From Xanthostigma xanthostigma (lineage: Eukaryota; Arthropoda; Insecta; Raphidioptera; Raphidiidae): DNA of 64,000 nt. Shown here one piece after another: positions 12,601 through 24,862 of this stretch. The notes under the pieces are model-generated. The model was not told the origin of the DNA and made no database searches. It saw only the letters and a program-made list of their open reading frames with translations. Where the stretch lies: contig OY754464.1 in the NCBI GenBank assembly GCA_963575645.1, forward strand, positions 59,680,948 through 59,744,947, in the 5' to 3' direction. The translations under genes were made by a program, and so were the position numbers. Position 1 is the stretch's first letter. Each line of letters starts with the position of its first letter.

Positions 12601-12914
12601 TTTTTTTGACAAATTAAAATTAACGAAAAATAAGGTTGCAGTTTTTGAATGTTGAAATCATGCGGTGCAAACGTAGCTTTAAGAAACACGAAAATGCGTA
12701 GATACCACATATGTTTTCTTATAAATAGCTCGAACTTTTTCGTAAGTTGGTTATTTTGAAATCTAAGGTCAAAGTTTTGTTTGGCAAGTGGCAACACTGT
12801 ACTGATCGTTCATGGCGTTGACAGTATATTACACATGCTTGTTGGTGATATATTGCTCCATCTATTGATATATTATTGTACTTTACTCATTTACTCAACG
12901 GTCCATATTGTATA
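9604..12914. other. Long noncoding stretch, no gene
   Basis: AT-rich throughout, with short chance frames only (the longest, near 11439-11669, has no motif). I saw no inverted or tandem repeat worth listing. Confidence 0.4.
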
Positions 12915-13368
12915 CTAGCCGTTATCCGCGGCTTCGCACGCGATTGAGACAAAACACGGATGCATTCCTATTATTTGGCATAGTTACTTCTTTCTCGACG
13001 TAGACCCCCCACCCTAATAAATTTCAAAATTGATGACATTCACGTGATCAACGTCCTGACAAACCTTGAAAATGACACACATGTTGATCTTTAGACTATT
13101 TATACCTCTTTTCACTCTCTGAAGGGGTTGTTTTTGAAAAATCATGAAACGTATTTACCTTTTTGTTGATAGAAGTAATCCTGCGCATTTTCGAATTGAT
13201 ACATCTATATCTTATATGATTTCTCCATGCAAATTTTGAACCCCCGTTACACCCTTTTAGTTATATCTGTGTGCCAAATTTCAGCTCAATCCGTCCAGTG
13301 GTTTGAGCTGTGCATTGGTAGATCAGTTAGTCAGTCAGTCATGGATTCTTTTTATATATTTATATAAT
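12915..13368 (-). mobile_element. Non-autonomous Helitron
   Basis: The minus strand ends GCGGATAACGGCTAG followed by T, with a GC-rich terminal region. The other end is an AT-rich TATATAAATATATAAAAAG start followed by TGACTGACTGACTAACTGAT and a GAGCTGAAATTTGGCACAC block, a layout common in lepidopteran Helitrons. The 5' boundary is approximate. No Rep/helicase frame. Confidence 0.6.
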
Positions 13369-14218
13369 CCGACCAACCAAAGAAAGTATACACTGTCTAC
13401 CGAAATATTGTGCATAGGGACGCGTATTTAGGGAAAGCGGCGCGAAAGATTTTTTAGCTAATTCTGCTAATATAGGGACATTACTGTAACTCAGACATTT
13501 TTTAATGGTAGCATGAGACATTTCTTATGCACTATCTAGTTATGTCAATGAAGGGTGTATTCAGCCTGAAGTAACAGGCCTACTTGTGTAATTGACCGAA
13601 CTTGTAGTTGACAGAAGAATTTGTTGTAAAGATTTGTCCAAACATAGAATTATAATCAGAACTATATTGTTTGAAATTTGTGAAGTTCTCTAGATTTTAT
13701 TTTTTAGTTTTTGAAGAATGCAAGCACAAACTGTAGGCATTTATTTATAATAGTATAATATATGTGTACCTACATGCGTCCTCAATGACAGATGAGGCTC
13801 ATCAGGAAATGTATTTGCGAGGTTATACAAATGACATTATATTTTTATTTTATATTAAAAAATCAATGACCATATTTCACGTGTATTTATAGAATATTAA
13901 ATAGCTTATCAATATTTTAAGAACTACGTGAAATAAATCTGTAATCCTTGGCAAGTATAATTTTAACACAAGGAAATTATAAGTATTAGGTGTAAATGGA
14001 TAGTTTTCAAAATAAATTAAAATATTTTCCAAAAGGTCGTCTTTTCAAGTCTCTTCGAATTAGGCTTCCGTAAAATTCGAAATTAAAAGCAATCGATTCG
14101 TTGCTTATTCTTAACTATAAACAAGAAAATACTCGTAAAAATGTTCCGAAGATGAGCCTTGATGTCATAAAATTTTCAGTGTATTGTGCTTGGAAAATCA
14201 GCATGAATGTGATTATTT
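13369..14218. other. Noncoding stretch, nothing recognised
   Basis: No gene, RNA or repeat recognised. Confidence 0.4.
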
Positions 14219-15410
14219 TCAATACTAATGTATAAAAGAAAGTTCGCACTCGTGTCTGTCCGCCAAAAGACGAGAACCACCTAACGGATTTGAATGCGTT
14301 TGGAACTGTTCGATAGCCTATTTTTCGAGAAATATATAGATATACAGGCTGTCCCATTAAGAATGGGACATAGAACAACCGCAGATTCTCCAATTAAAAA
14401 TAAAACGATTAAGCGAAATATGCTTAGATAAAATGTTACTCGCTCTACCAGTGTCGTACGGCATGAGTAAGTAATGCTTGTACCCCTTCTAAATGTTACG
14501 CCGCTGTCTAAATTTTAATTTTGACTATAATTTTAATTTTTTTGATATTTTCTAAGTCAATAATGTACAATTGTTAGTTTGTTGTAAAGTCATTGGTTTT
14601 CGAGATATTCGCAGTTTTTTTAAGACAAAATTGTAAAAATGAATATTATTAATAATAATACAAATAAAAAGTACATGTCTATCTATCTTAAACTGCGAAT
14701 ATCTCGAAAACCAATGACTTTACAACAAACTAACAAGTGTACATTATTGACTTAGAAAATATCAAAAAAATTAAAATTATAGTCAAAATTAAAATTTAGA
14801 CAGCGGCGTAACATTTAGAAGGGGTACAAGCATTACTTACTCCTGCCGTACGCCACTGGTAGAGCGTACTGAACTAATTTTTTTATTGTTAGGTGCATTT
14901 TATATTTAACAAGTGTGCCGATTTGAGTAAAATTATACGGTGTATTAAAAAAATTATGGACATTAATAAATTTTCAGTTTTCAACTTCAACACCCCGTAT
15001 TTCGGAAACGAGTACTTAACATTTTATCTAAGCATATTTCGGTTAATCGTTTTATTTTGAATTGGAGAATCTGCGGTTGTTCTATGTCCTATTCTTAATG
15101 GGACACCCTGTATAATAACTGTCAGGCCTGGCTTCGTCCGAGTGAAAATCGAATTGAATCCGCTATGTACTAAACAATTTAAATGCGGTTTTTTTCGTTC
15201 GAGAGTTTATTTCTTGAGGAACGATTAAGTCTATAGGCCCGGATTCGTGCGAGCGCAAATAAGATTTATTTTAAATTAAAGATCGAATGAGCGAAGCCAG
15301 TGAGAACGTGATAATTAACTGTTAATTTGAGCGAATTAATTAACTTATTTAAAAGGGTATGGAGATAACAAAATTTAATCTGCTAGGGCGAAGCCGGGCC
15401 GAGTTGCTAG
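14219..15410 (+). mobile_element. Helitron interrupted by a foldback element
   Basis: The 5' end is TCAATACTAATGTATAAAAG and the 3' end is GAAGCCGGGCCGAGTTGCTAG followed by T. A 774-bp foldback (14341-15114) lies inside, leaving about 420 bp of Helitron, the size of other short copies here. The base before TC is T rather than A, so the 5' end is less certain than the 3' end. Confidence 0.55.
14341..15114. mobile_element. Complex foldback element with nested inverted repeats
   Basis: The outer ends are TATACAGGCTGTCCCATTAA and its near complement ending GGACACCCTGTATA. The outer arms (about 95 bp) are 14341-14438 and 15025-15114. A second inverted repeat of about 185 bp lies inside (14442-14627 against 14680-14870), so most of the element can pair. 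The ~150 bp at 14871-15024 are unpaired and make it asymmetric. No protein. TA or TATA at both ends may be the target duplication. Confidence 0.8.
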
Positions 15411-15949
15411 TATTATGTGAATATAAACTATTTTTTAATGCAATCAAATTAGATATAATTAATAATATGTGAATTGTGGTGGTAGTTCCGCTAAATGTAG
15501 ATATCGCAAAAACCATGACCTTCGCTAGTCACTTGTTTTGTAACGCAGTGAGGTAGGTCAGTGTTCGCTGTGTTTAAAAAAATGCAAGGTAATTGCAACC
15601 GGCCGCGGCATTCTGAAAGTACCTAACGTAATAATGCAGTATAATTGCAACTGACTGCAGCTTTATAGTACGTTCCGAAATTAAATAAAATCGACACGGA
15701 AAATATTGCATTGATATTCGATTTTGATTGGCTATTTCAGCAATTTTCTGGTGTGGTAGCGGCATGCCATATGCAATTAATTTTAATCTCGATCTTAGAA
15801 TAAATTCGGTTTCGGAATTTTCTATGAGATTGGTAAGTTTGAAAGAAAAATCGGTCGTGTTTGAAGTGTAACTTTGGATCGCTTAACTCCTGCTTTAAAT
15901 ATTTAATAATAACTATTTAAATCTCTGACTAACGTCTGAATAGAACTCT
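15411..15949. other. Noncoding stretch, nothing recognised
   Basis: No gene or repeat recognised. Confidence 0.4.
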
Positions 15950-16732
15950 TTAACACGTTGACTGCCAACCAGTTTTCGACATTTGGTCATCTCAGGCCAA
16001 GAGTGTTTGTTGACAAATATGTTGTTGAAATGTTATAAAAGTAATCAATATGATATGTAATTGTGTTTTATTGCACTTTTTTTGGTTTTTTTGACGGTGT
16101 ATCTTTAGTGATACACCCGGCTTGGGCTGAGAATGGCCATAAAATATCTCACAGATGACGAGGTAGCGCCCCGTGTTTTAACATTTTACATTAGAACCTC
16201 CATTACCTCCTTACAATAGATCTTTTTTGTACCATTTTTTCTATGTTTTCATTTATCGTAAATATTTTTATGATATTTAGTTTTTCTTAGTAATCACATT
16301 TCTTTATTTTACATTTTGATTTATATTTGCTTTTCATTTTTATGCAGTTATTCAATAAATAATGAACGTTTGTTATTGCATTTTAGTGTTTATTTTGTTT
16401 TATATACGTTCCTTTGTATAGCATAAAAGATTCCTTATATTTCGCGATAATGGCCATAGAAGCCGATTCGCGCCTTTTAAAATAAAAAAAAAAAAAAAGA
16501 TTCCTTGTTTTTACTTATAATCCCTTTTGTCAGGCCAAAATTCTGTATGTCACTACGTTCGTACAGGCCAAGAGAATCTATATCCACTATTAAACCAATT
16601 TAAAAGTGAACGCTAACGATACACCGGTGTTCGGAACAGAGACCTACTCGGTGTATCTCTAACGATACACGCGGCCTACACAAAGCACACCGGGTGTATC
16701 GCTAAAGATACACGTGGCAATCAACGTGTTAA
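15950..16732. mobile_element. piggyBac-like MITE flanked by TTAA
   Basis: TTAA followed by CACGTTGACTGCCA on the left, and TGGCAATCAACGTG followed by TTAA on the right. The 14-bp inverted repeats differ at one base. TTAA is the target duplication of piggyBac transposons. Inside both ends lie inverted copies of GTGTATC/GATACAC (about 16100-16115, 16615-16710), a subterminal repeat layout. No transposase frame, so it depends on a relative. Confidence 0.8.
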
Positions 16733-16937
16733 AAAATAAAATTATCGAACAATGTTTTGAGACTATAAAAATTTTAAAATTATAATTCCCTGATAAATAT
16801 AATGTAACTAAACATAAATTTGAATACGACCACAAAATTTTAGATAATGAAACAAACTTTAAAAGAGGTATTTTGGAAATGTTACATATAATTTTATAAA
16901 TTTTGTCAATATATGTTATAATATTATTATAGTCTGA

Positions 16938-16946
16938 AAAAATTGG
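16938..16946. repeat. Target duplication, left copy
   Basis: AAAAATTGG directly left of the element at 16947; the same nine bases follow it at 17770-17778. The unoccupied family B copy at 25443 has a single AAAAATTGG. Confidence 0.7.
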
Positions 16947-17769
16947 TTGTCTGTAAAGTCGGTTTACGGACGATAGTTTTACGTGATAACGTATTCCGTA
17001 ATACATAACCTAAATTTATATAATAATTATAATAATTCGAATCTATGATATTGCATCTTTCGCTTCAAATTTAGGTAAATTTTATTAAGTAGAATAATAA
17101 AACACTATAAAAAGTACACTATTATTATATAAAAAACAACTATGGCATGTATCTCTTTTGCGCATGCGCCGATTTTCCCCAAAAAATTTACAAATATCCT
17201 CCCAAAATTTGGTTTCAATCCGCTTATCCTTTGTGTCGGAATGATAAGAAATGTCAAAAGTGACGTTTGCAACTGTCAAAGTATTATGTTCTAATAATAA
17301 TTAGTTATTCCAATACTTAACTTAGAAGGCGTTGCATTTCACAAAATACTAATGTCAAAAAATTGAAATAAACATTAGAAATGCAGCCGTTTTCATGTTA
17401 AGACAAGACATACGTTATTTTCTAATTTCCATGTACGGCAAACAAAGACGACCGACCGCGTCGCGCCATGCATTAGACAACATTGCATTTATACAACTAT
17501 TTTTCTATATAAATTTGTATAAAAAAACTGTTTAGGCAAATTCTGTTATACGAAATCTATGTAAAATGTTCTCCTCTTTCGTTTAAGACTGGTTTCAAAC
17601 CGATCTGATTTAAATTGAGCGAAAATTAAGCACGCACAGGGTCAGGCGGAACGTTACGCGTTAGGAACGTTACGACCGTTAGGAACGTTACACTTTTTCG
17701 TGCATGCAGCCGGTGTTTTATCAATTTATAAGATTGGTGATTCATCAATTTATAAGACGTTATCACGTC
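16947..17769. mobile_element. Non-autonomous DNA element, family D copy 1
   Basis: Begins TTGTCTGTAAAGTCGGTTTA and ends AAGACGTTATCACGTC. It is inserted in a family B repeat, with AAAAATTGG on both sides. Most of it is nearly identical to 37240-37916. The terminal ACGTTATCACGTC has its inverted partner (TACGTGATAACGT) about 33 bp inside the left end, so the outer part of the right inverted repeat seems lost. A 9-bp duplication would suit a Mutator-like element, but no transposase is present to confirm that. Confidence 0.7.
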
Positions 17770-17793
17770 AAAAATTGGTCGATAATTTTATTT

Positions 17794-18899
17794 ATTTGAA
17801 TAATTATTTAAACCATGGCAACGGAAAACAAATCTTCTATTATTATGTTAGTGCCGTATTGTAATAGATGTACATATCGTGTTTCAGTGGAAAAAAGTGA
17901 TAAAACTTTTGACATTATAGCACGTACACTTTTTAGTGTTAATTCTACTGAGTTATCTACACTGCACTTGTAAATATACCAAAAACATTTAATATTTAAT
18001 AAGATGTAGATTTTATGAAATTTAGTTTACTTCTTTTGCCGGACTGTATAATTCTGACCACTTCCACTCTGGCGTTCAAGATTTCTTACTAGAATCGAGT
18101 TGGTAAAGAGTTACAGCAATTAAGTGATATGCTTACGATTGATAGATTGCTTCATTGTCAAATCAGAATCTACTTTGGTGAATTTGGGCCTAAAAGCTGT
18201 TTTTAGATAGTGTTATAATATTTTAAAAATTCGAACATCCTCCCTTTTATTTTGCAGAGGAAGGGTTTTCTAAAAAAAGTTGCAGGCAATCAAGGGGGAA
18301 GAACATTGGCGTAGTTTTTTTTTATTTGGTGGAGACACCTCTGGATATTAAGGTCACCCCAACTTTTTCAAAAATGAACCCATATTTTTATCGCGAATTA
18401 TTGTTTTTTTGGGTCAAAAATACAATTTTTGTCCCAAACATTTTTTTTATTTTTCGCAAACCGTAGCCGCTGTTTGGTTCTCAATGCATACCGTTTTAAC
18501 AAACAGCTATTTCATCATAAAAATATATCGACAATTGAACTTACGTACTATTGCGTAATATTTATAAAAAAATAACAATCGATTAAAAAAATACACTTTA
18601 GTAAAAATACGGGTGATAATGAAAAAGACAATCAAATAATTGCACACATTTCATGACTATTGACCGATAATATTAGATTCTAATCTGAAAATATTTACAA
18701 CTAGAAAAAGATTTTATTACTGAAAAAACGGTATTACTTTGTGAATGACTAGTAAAAATTTAAACGACACAACACCTAATCATGTTTTTACATGTCGAGC
18801 TAAATAAAAATCCTTTATTGTCTCTATAATAATTTCCTTAAAACAAAGAGTTCGATCACCACCTAAAACTCTCTAAAGTAGTCGGTAAACAGTTTATGG
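17794..18899. other. Noncoding stretch, nothing recognised
   Basis: Family B sequence continues briefly after 17778. Beyond that I see no gene, RNA or bounded repeat. Confidence 0.4.
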
Positions 18900-18907
18900 G
18901 CTCATAG

Positions 18908-19201
18908 TAAGGTTCCCAACCCTCCCGGATTGCCCGGGAGACTCCGGTAATAATGGTTAACCTCTCGGAATGCAATAATTTCTTCGGTTTTTCTAAAATT
19001 ATACGCATTCGTCAACAAATACAAACGATTTTTCATGTAAAAACTTTTATTATTTTGTGGTAAAAAACCGTCAAATATTAGATGCTGCTCGAAAGCAAAG
19101 TAAATATAAATTTAAAAATTATTAAATGATCACCCCCCCCCCCCCTTACTCAATTTCTTAAAATTCTCCCGGGTTGGTCCTTTCGAGAGTTGACAACCCT
19201 A
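18908..19201. mobile_element. hAT-type MITE with 8-bp duplication
   Basis: Inverted ends TAAGGTTCCCAACCCTCC and GAGAGTTGACAACCCTA, followed inward by CCCGGGAG/CTCCCGGG. GCTCATAG occurs immediately left (18900-18907) and right (19202-19209), a perfect 8-bp target duplication as expected for hAT. It contains a C13 run at about 19133-19145 and no coding frame. Confidence 0.85.
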
Positions 19202-19343
19202 GCTCATAGACTAAAAATATTTACCCATTGGATCTTGAAGATGATCCCAAACAAGGCTGTAGATATTTTTTTTCTGGGGGGAAAGGGGCTAAAGCAAAAA
19301 AAAATAATTATATTTTTTAAGTTTTATTAATAATTAATATCAC

Positions 19344-19391
19344 CATTGAGTAGGTAGACAATGATTCATATAGTAAATTATTAAATATATG
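19344..19391 (+). repeat. 48-bp dispersed match, copy 1
   Basis: CATTGAGTAGGTAGACAATG and the following 28 bp recur at 62459-62506 with one difference. Confidence 0.7.
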
Positions 19392-19912
19392 ACATTCTTA
19401 CATTCTCTCACTCGCATACACTATAAAAACATACAATTTCTTTTTTCTGCCATCTGTTAGCGAATTAACTAATTCGTGTATAGTATTACCGTGGCTGTAT
19501 TATCTCCTCCTTATTCTCACCATTACTTCCGTCGTGCTTTTTTCATCCGATCGGAATCACTCCTGTACTTACCATGCCCAAACAAGTTTTACTTCAAAAG
19601 CTCTATAGCGCAGTGATGAAAGTATAATAAGTTCTCAGAGCATCGAATACTTAGGTTTTCTAAAAAATGAAATTAATTCACGCTAACGGGTGCTCACACG
19701 TGCGGGTTTCCAGCGTCGCCATTTACTGCGCTTACTTTGTTTAGTGTATTGCACATATTGTTTTAAATCTAATGCACATTAATTGGTAAATCTATTGCAC
19801 ATTTATGAAATGTAATGCACACTTAGTAATTTCAGGGATGGGCTAACTGTATTAACTGGATTCTAATTTAGGTACATAAACGGTAAACTGCGATAATATT
19901 TTTAGTACATTT

Positions 19913-19948
19913 AGTTAGTGCCTTTCGTATGTACGAAAGGCACTAACT
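19913..19948. repeat. 36-bp perfect palindrome
   Basis: AGTTAGTGCCTTTCGTA and its complement flank a central TG. No flanking element was recognised. Confidence 0.75.
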
Positions 19949-21087
19949 CACCTAAAAACCAGTTCCGGAAATCTCTACTGTCTATGAAAATGTGAAAAAG
20001 CTAATTTAATCTTTAATGGTAATGTAATAATAATCTTCACACATAGATTTTGAGTCGGGTTTTTATATATTATTTGATCCAAATAAATTTGTTAAAATCA
20101 GGTCAATATAACAATTATTATAGCATAAGTTTAACATAAAATGTAGGGATAGATAAAAAGAAATAAATATTAAAAAAATTTAATTTGAAATCTTATGTGC
20201 TGTACAAAAATATTGACAATTAGATATCACGTTTTTTGATACAATTTTTTGGAGAAAAAAAAGTTTATTTTGTGCTTAAGCACAGCTAATAATACAGTAG
20301 TAAAATGTTTTTTTACGATCATTTCATAAAAAGTAATTCACGTTTATTTTGTCTTCAATCGTATAAACATTGCATCCTTTAATTTCCTTCACTATGGAAT
20401 ACCAATTTCGATATTATGCTACTGAAACCGTGCAATATATTATAGAAACCAGTGGTATCTATAGGTTATATTATGGCCATGAAACTCAGAACATTATTAT
20501 TATTGCCGTTGTATATATAGCCAATTGATGGTGCTTGCTTTTTGCAAGAAATTTGTTGTTATCAATAAATTAAATATAAACATAGGCGACCGTCTGCACT
20601 CACATCTCTGAGGTAGGTATATGAAGGAAAAGAATGCGATCTAGGAGACCGGGTACGGATCAATCGATGATAAAAGTCCGCGACACTTTTGCTAATCTCC
20701 CTAAAGGATTCTTAAGCGTAAAATTTTAGGAAACAATGATTTACAAGTATAGTTATGAGAGAGAACGCTGCAGAATACCAGAAATTTGTTTACTCTAATT
20801 AGCATTATTTTGCATCATTAGTTACCATAGAGATAAGGAACTGTTCTCTCTCTTAATTGAAGACACACTGCTCTCTCACGTACTCTATTGTAATATCTCT
20901 ATGGGAAAAACTCATCAAATTTGTTGTCCCCTGAAAAAATCATGAGTATTGGAAATTAGGTGTAACTTGAATGAAAATTACCAGAATTGAAAAATAGCGC
21001 GACTAATATTGTTATAAACAATTTAATTGACACTATAATTTCAAATAATGCCAAATTGATATTCCGTAACATCAAGTGATAGATACA
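19949..21087. other. Noncoding stretch, nothing recognised
   Basis: AT-rich with no bounded element or gene. Confidence 0.4.
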
Positions 21088-21640
21088 GAGAGAGAGAGAG
21101 ATTGTGAATTATAGACGCTCAACAGCTGAGGTCATCAGCGTCTATATAATAAATAAAAAAAATAATATATAATAAATAAAAAAATAAAACAGAATAAAAG
21201 ATAGAAACAAAAAATCAACTTGTTAACAAAAAAAGAGTTGTATAGACTCTATTAAGATAAAAATAACAAAATTAAAAAAAGATAAAAATTAACAATAAAC
21301 AATAACAAGTAACAAAAGCAAATAAATAAATAAAATCAAAGAAATCGATCAAGATTGGTTTCTTTTAAAAATCGAAACAGCAGATCGACATTTTCCGGGT
21401 CATTCCCTAAAATCACAGACAGATCACTCGACAATCCGATCTGCTATCGTGTGTCCCTAAACTGGACACACTCAATTAAAATATGTGAGACGGTGATTCG
21501 AGTGTCACACGTCTCACAGTATGGTGGTTCCTCGCGTGCCATCAAGAATCCATGAGTCGTGATAGATACACAAAAGCGAAACTATAGCTCTGTGATAAAG
21601 TTCTAGACTCTTAGTCTTAGTGTGCTGGGCGAGCCCCAGG
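21088..21640 (-). pseudogene. 5'-truncated LINE 3' end (C-terminal Cys/His motif and tail)
   Basis: On the minus strand, 21560 to 21336 reads THGFLMAREEPPYCETCD, then TVSHILIECVQFRDTR, an in-frame stop, then LSSDLSVILG and FLKETNLDRFL before the terminal stop. The CxxC...HxxxxC zinc-knuckle-like block after a missing RNase H region is the usual C-terminus of I- or Jockey-group non-LTR retrotransposons. Upstream (to about 21640) the similarity fades through more stops. The 3' untranslated region runs to a hairpin at about 21108-21146 (AGACGCTGATGACCTCAGCT...AGCGTCT) and ends in a (TC)n tail. It is dead and 5'-truncated, as expected from aborted reverse transcription. Clade not certain. Confidence 0.75.
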
Positions 21641-21945
21641 TTGGGTAAAGAAATATTTTTGTTTGTTTTTTTTTTCTTTATTATATTAAATATCCTTTTC
21701 AGTAAAAGAAGTCCAAGTTTAAAAATAACAAAAAAACAGGACTGAAAAATTCTAGGGCAATCAATTGTTATATATTTAATTGTTTATTTCTTTATAACTG
21801 CTGAATTAAAATTTGGCTTTAGAACACACAAGTGACGGGCTGATGGCAGAAAACACTAATTGTGCAAGTATAGCATGAATTAAACCGATTTTTTTTAAAA
21901 ATAGTTCTTGCCTTGATTCTGCCTTGTTAATTTTATGAGATGAGA

Positions 21946-22050
21946 GGGCGCTAAGTTCTCCTTTTACCAGGGGCGCCAAATTCTCATTTCGCCAGGAACG
22001 TCAAATTCTCATTTCGCCAGGGGCGCCAAGTCGTCCATTCACCAAAGACG
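21946..22050. repeat. Tandem repeat, unit about 28-30 bp
   Basis: GGGGCGCCAAATTCTCATTT followed by CGCCA is repeated about 3.5 times with substitutions, directly left of the hAT MITE. Confidence 0.7.
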
Positions 22051-22076
22051 CCTGAACTAGAAACTAGAATCTAGGA

Positions 22077-22614
22077 CAAAGGTTCCCGAACTTTTTAGTC
22101 TCGTAGACCACTTGCCATGTTTTTCGGTTTTGGGTAGACCTCCCATGCTTATCTGATATTGATTTTTTGCATATTCATTAATTTCAGGTGTATTTTTGAC
22201 AATCGGTATAGTGCTACTTACTTTGAACGATTTAAATTTATAACGGTAGTGAAGTGTAGTGTGAAATGTTTAGTTTTATACATGTATTAATTGGATTCAA
22301 ATAAAAACTAATCAAATTAAAATTTACTTTCTGTTACATAAAATAACTAAGCAAAAAATAAATGCTTTTAGTGTGAGGGATGAACCTGATGCTTTAATAA
22401 TAAATTTTCAACATTTGGCAGCAATTTAGTTAGATTTAATCTTAAATCTCCTCAGTTAACGATGTCCAGTTTGTTTCTTTTTTTGTTAGGAGATTCATTA
22501 TTGTTGACCCCCATTTTCATTTCATGGATCCCCAATTTTTTTCTGCTGACATGGACCCCTTGCAAGTTGTCGTCGACCCCTGGGGGTCGATATAGATCAC
22601 TTTAGGAATCAGTG
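22077..22614. mobile_element. hAT-type MITE with perfect 8-bp duplication
   Basis: Left end CAAAGGTTCCCGAACTTTTT, right end CTTTAGGAATCAGTG, imperfect inverted repeats. ATCTAGGA flanks both sides (22069-22076 and 22615-22622). Inside are the phrases TCGTAGACCACTTGCCATG and GACCCCTGGGGGTCGA, typical of widespread non-autonomous hAT elements. No transposase. Confidence 0.85.
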
Positions 22615-22979
22615 ATCTAGGAGGTACATTGCTGTTGGCTACAGTTTGACCAGCTTGTTTCTCGTTTCATTAAAAAAGTTCTATGAGTGAATCTAAATAA
22701 TTTGACAGTTTGGTTGAATCTCGTGACGAATCAGTAAGTGACAACTGACAAGCATCTGCCGGCCATAGAAAATACTGTAATGTGAATAAGCGCAGGGCAT
22801 CGTCACAGCTGCTCTAACGTCGCTGACGGAGCCGGACTCGAAGAGTGTAGAGAACAACGGGTACATATCACCAGTTCATGGACTTCAAAGTCGGATACTG
22901 GCACTACTCTGGGTACAAAATTAAATTTTATGTATCGATTTATTAACTGAAAGATAATAAATGATCAATAAAAAATTAA

Positions 22980-23690
22980 ATAAACGATTCGTCAAAACTG
23001 TGACTACCTTTCCCGCACAAAAACCTATCACCATACCCTCCCTTGTCTGCGTTTTCGGGGAAAAATTGCAGCCAATTGGGCGATGGGACCATACCAATTA
23101 CTTCAAAAACATTGACATAGTATAATAAAGAGACTAAAATTTCTGATATCGCATGAGGTGTCGCGGGTAACGGCTAGTATTCAATATGATATTTGCTATT
23201 CGTTGCTATGATTACCTATACATAATATGCTCCACGTCATGTAAAAATTAATTAAAGCATTTAGTTTATTTCTGACAGATCTGCAAAACAAAAAACAGTT
23301 GGTTTTTTTTTATTTTCAAAATATTTCCGAAACTGTAAAATTTAGAAAAATTTGAAAAATTAAATAGCATAATAATCCGTGTTAAAAGTATACCATCATT
23401 ATCTAAAAAACACCGTTATAACATATGTCTCCTCTGCGCATGCGCCAATTTTCCCCAAAAACAATAGGGCTCTTCATATTTGCATACCAAACATGCTCCC
23501 AAAACTTATTTTCAATCCGTTCATCCGTTTGACCTGTATCGTGCTCACAGTCTAACAGACAAGCAGTTTTTCCAAAAATATGTTTTTTGAATTCGGGGGA
23601 CCTCAAAACGATAAAATATCCTAAAATTTTGAAAAGTAAATTTTGACCTAAACTAGTACCGTTCCCCACAATATGTGGGTTCCAATGGTA
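22980..23690 (+). repeat. Composite repeat family C, copy 1, with Helitron 3' end
   Basis: GTCGCGGGTAACGGCTAG at 23160-23177 is a Helitron-type 3' terminus. The sequence beyond it (to about 23690, including TGCGCATGCGCCAATTTTCC) matches an inverted copy at 52300-52830, and the part before it matches 52835-53000. The module around GCGCATGCGCC also appears at 17155-17230. Start and end are approximate. Confidence 0.6.
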
Positions 23691-24653
23691 AAATTAGTCA
23701 TGTCATCTTATATTGCTGCTAAGAAAATTTAATCAACATTTCTAGAAAATAAATAATTTCATATTTTTTAACCGTTTTTCAGGGTATTTCTTCCACATTT
23801 GAACTAGAACCATCTTGAGAAACCGACCAAGTGGTTTGGACGTTACTTTCAGCTACAGGCAGACGACTGACAGGCACTGTTGCAAATAAAAAAGTGAAAA
23901 CTAAGTACATGTGTGCCAAAAACTTCATAGAATTCTTTAAAATTCCGCAAATTTTAATTTTTAAATATTCTTTGGAACTGATGTAAGCATTTAAAAATAA
24001 TAAACCCATCACCAATGCTTTAATATTATTATTCCGCTTCTTCACATCCAAAACGACTTGACCAAACTTGTACCAAATCAATTTTCATATAACACACTGT
24101 ACGCTAAAAGAGGTGTATTGGTTCTACTTCCAATTAGGTTCTGTTACTCTTTTGGGTTATATAAAAATATTTTTATCAAGAACACATTTTTCATTAAGAG
24201 TAATTTTCGTTATAATTAATTGACATATCATGTAGGAAATTTAATCATGAACATTTTTATTTCAATACATTTTTGCTCTGAGAAAATCAGGAGAGCAGGA
24301 AAATGTATAAAATGTTACCTACATGTAAATTCTCTGTTTATTAGATAACCAATTCAACACAGTGTATATGGGAAAGTAATAAACCAGTCTGTATATTCAC
24401 AGTCTCTAGATTTAGTATAACCCCGTGATTATACGCACGGTTAATACATTTTCATGGCTTGGCTATTATAATAAATGCCCTTGATCTTCACCTTTACAAA
24501 CTATATCTATTATTTCAATCACAGACCATGGCCACTTGTCTATTTTATGGTTTGCTATGCTCTGTTCACCCAGAACTGATGCTTAACTTTTAAAACAGTC
24601 TAATTTTTAACAGTGTTTGCGTTCTCCACATTTTATTTACTTGGAGTGGACGT
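23691..24653. other. Noncoding stretch, nothing recognised
   Basis: A 100-codon frame on the minus strand near 23779-24081 overlaps repeat-like sequence and shows no domain. Not called. Confidence 0.4.
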
Positions 24654-24862
24654 ACCTATAAAATAGAAAATACTCGTGTCTCCGTCACGCAAAAACTAGC
24701 CAACAGTGATCTCTGGCATTATGAAACTTAGGTATACAATTTATTGTATTTGGGTATTCTGGATGACTGTGATTATTTAAGTCGTTCCGATTTATGACGA
24801 GTGAGCAACTAAGGCTATAGGTATATTATTACGGCTCGAGCAAAGCCGGGTCGGGCAGCAAG
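24654..24862 (+). mobile_element. Degenerate Helitron-like remnant
   Basis: Starts TATAAAATAGAAAATACTCG (compare TATAAAAGAAAGTTCGCAC at 14230) and ends GCAAAGCCGGGTCGGGCAGCAAG, with CAAG in place of CTAG. Both ends are decayed. Confidence 0.4.

Noticed and set aside
16659-17006. 115-codon minus-strand frame
   Set aside because: Spans the end of the piggyBac-like MITE and the start of the next element, so it is a junction artefact.
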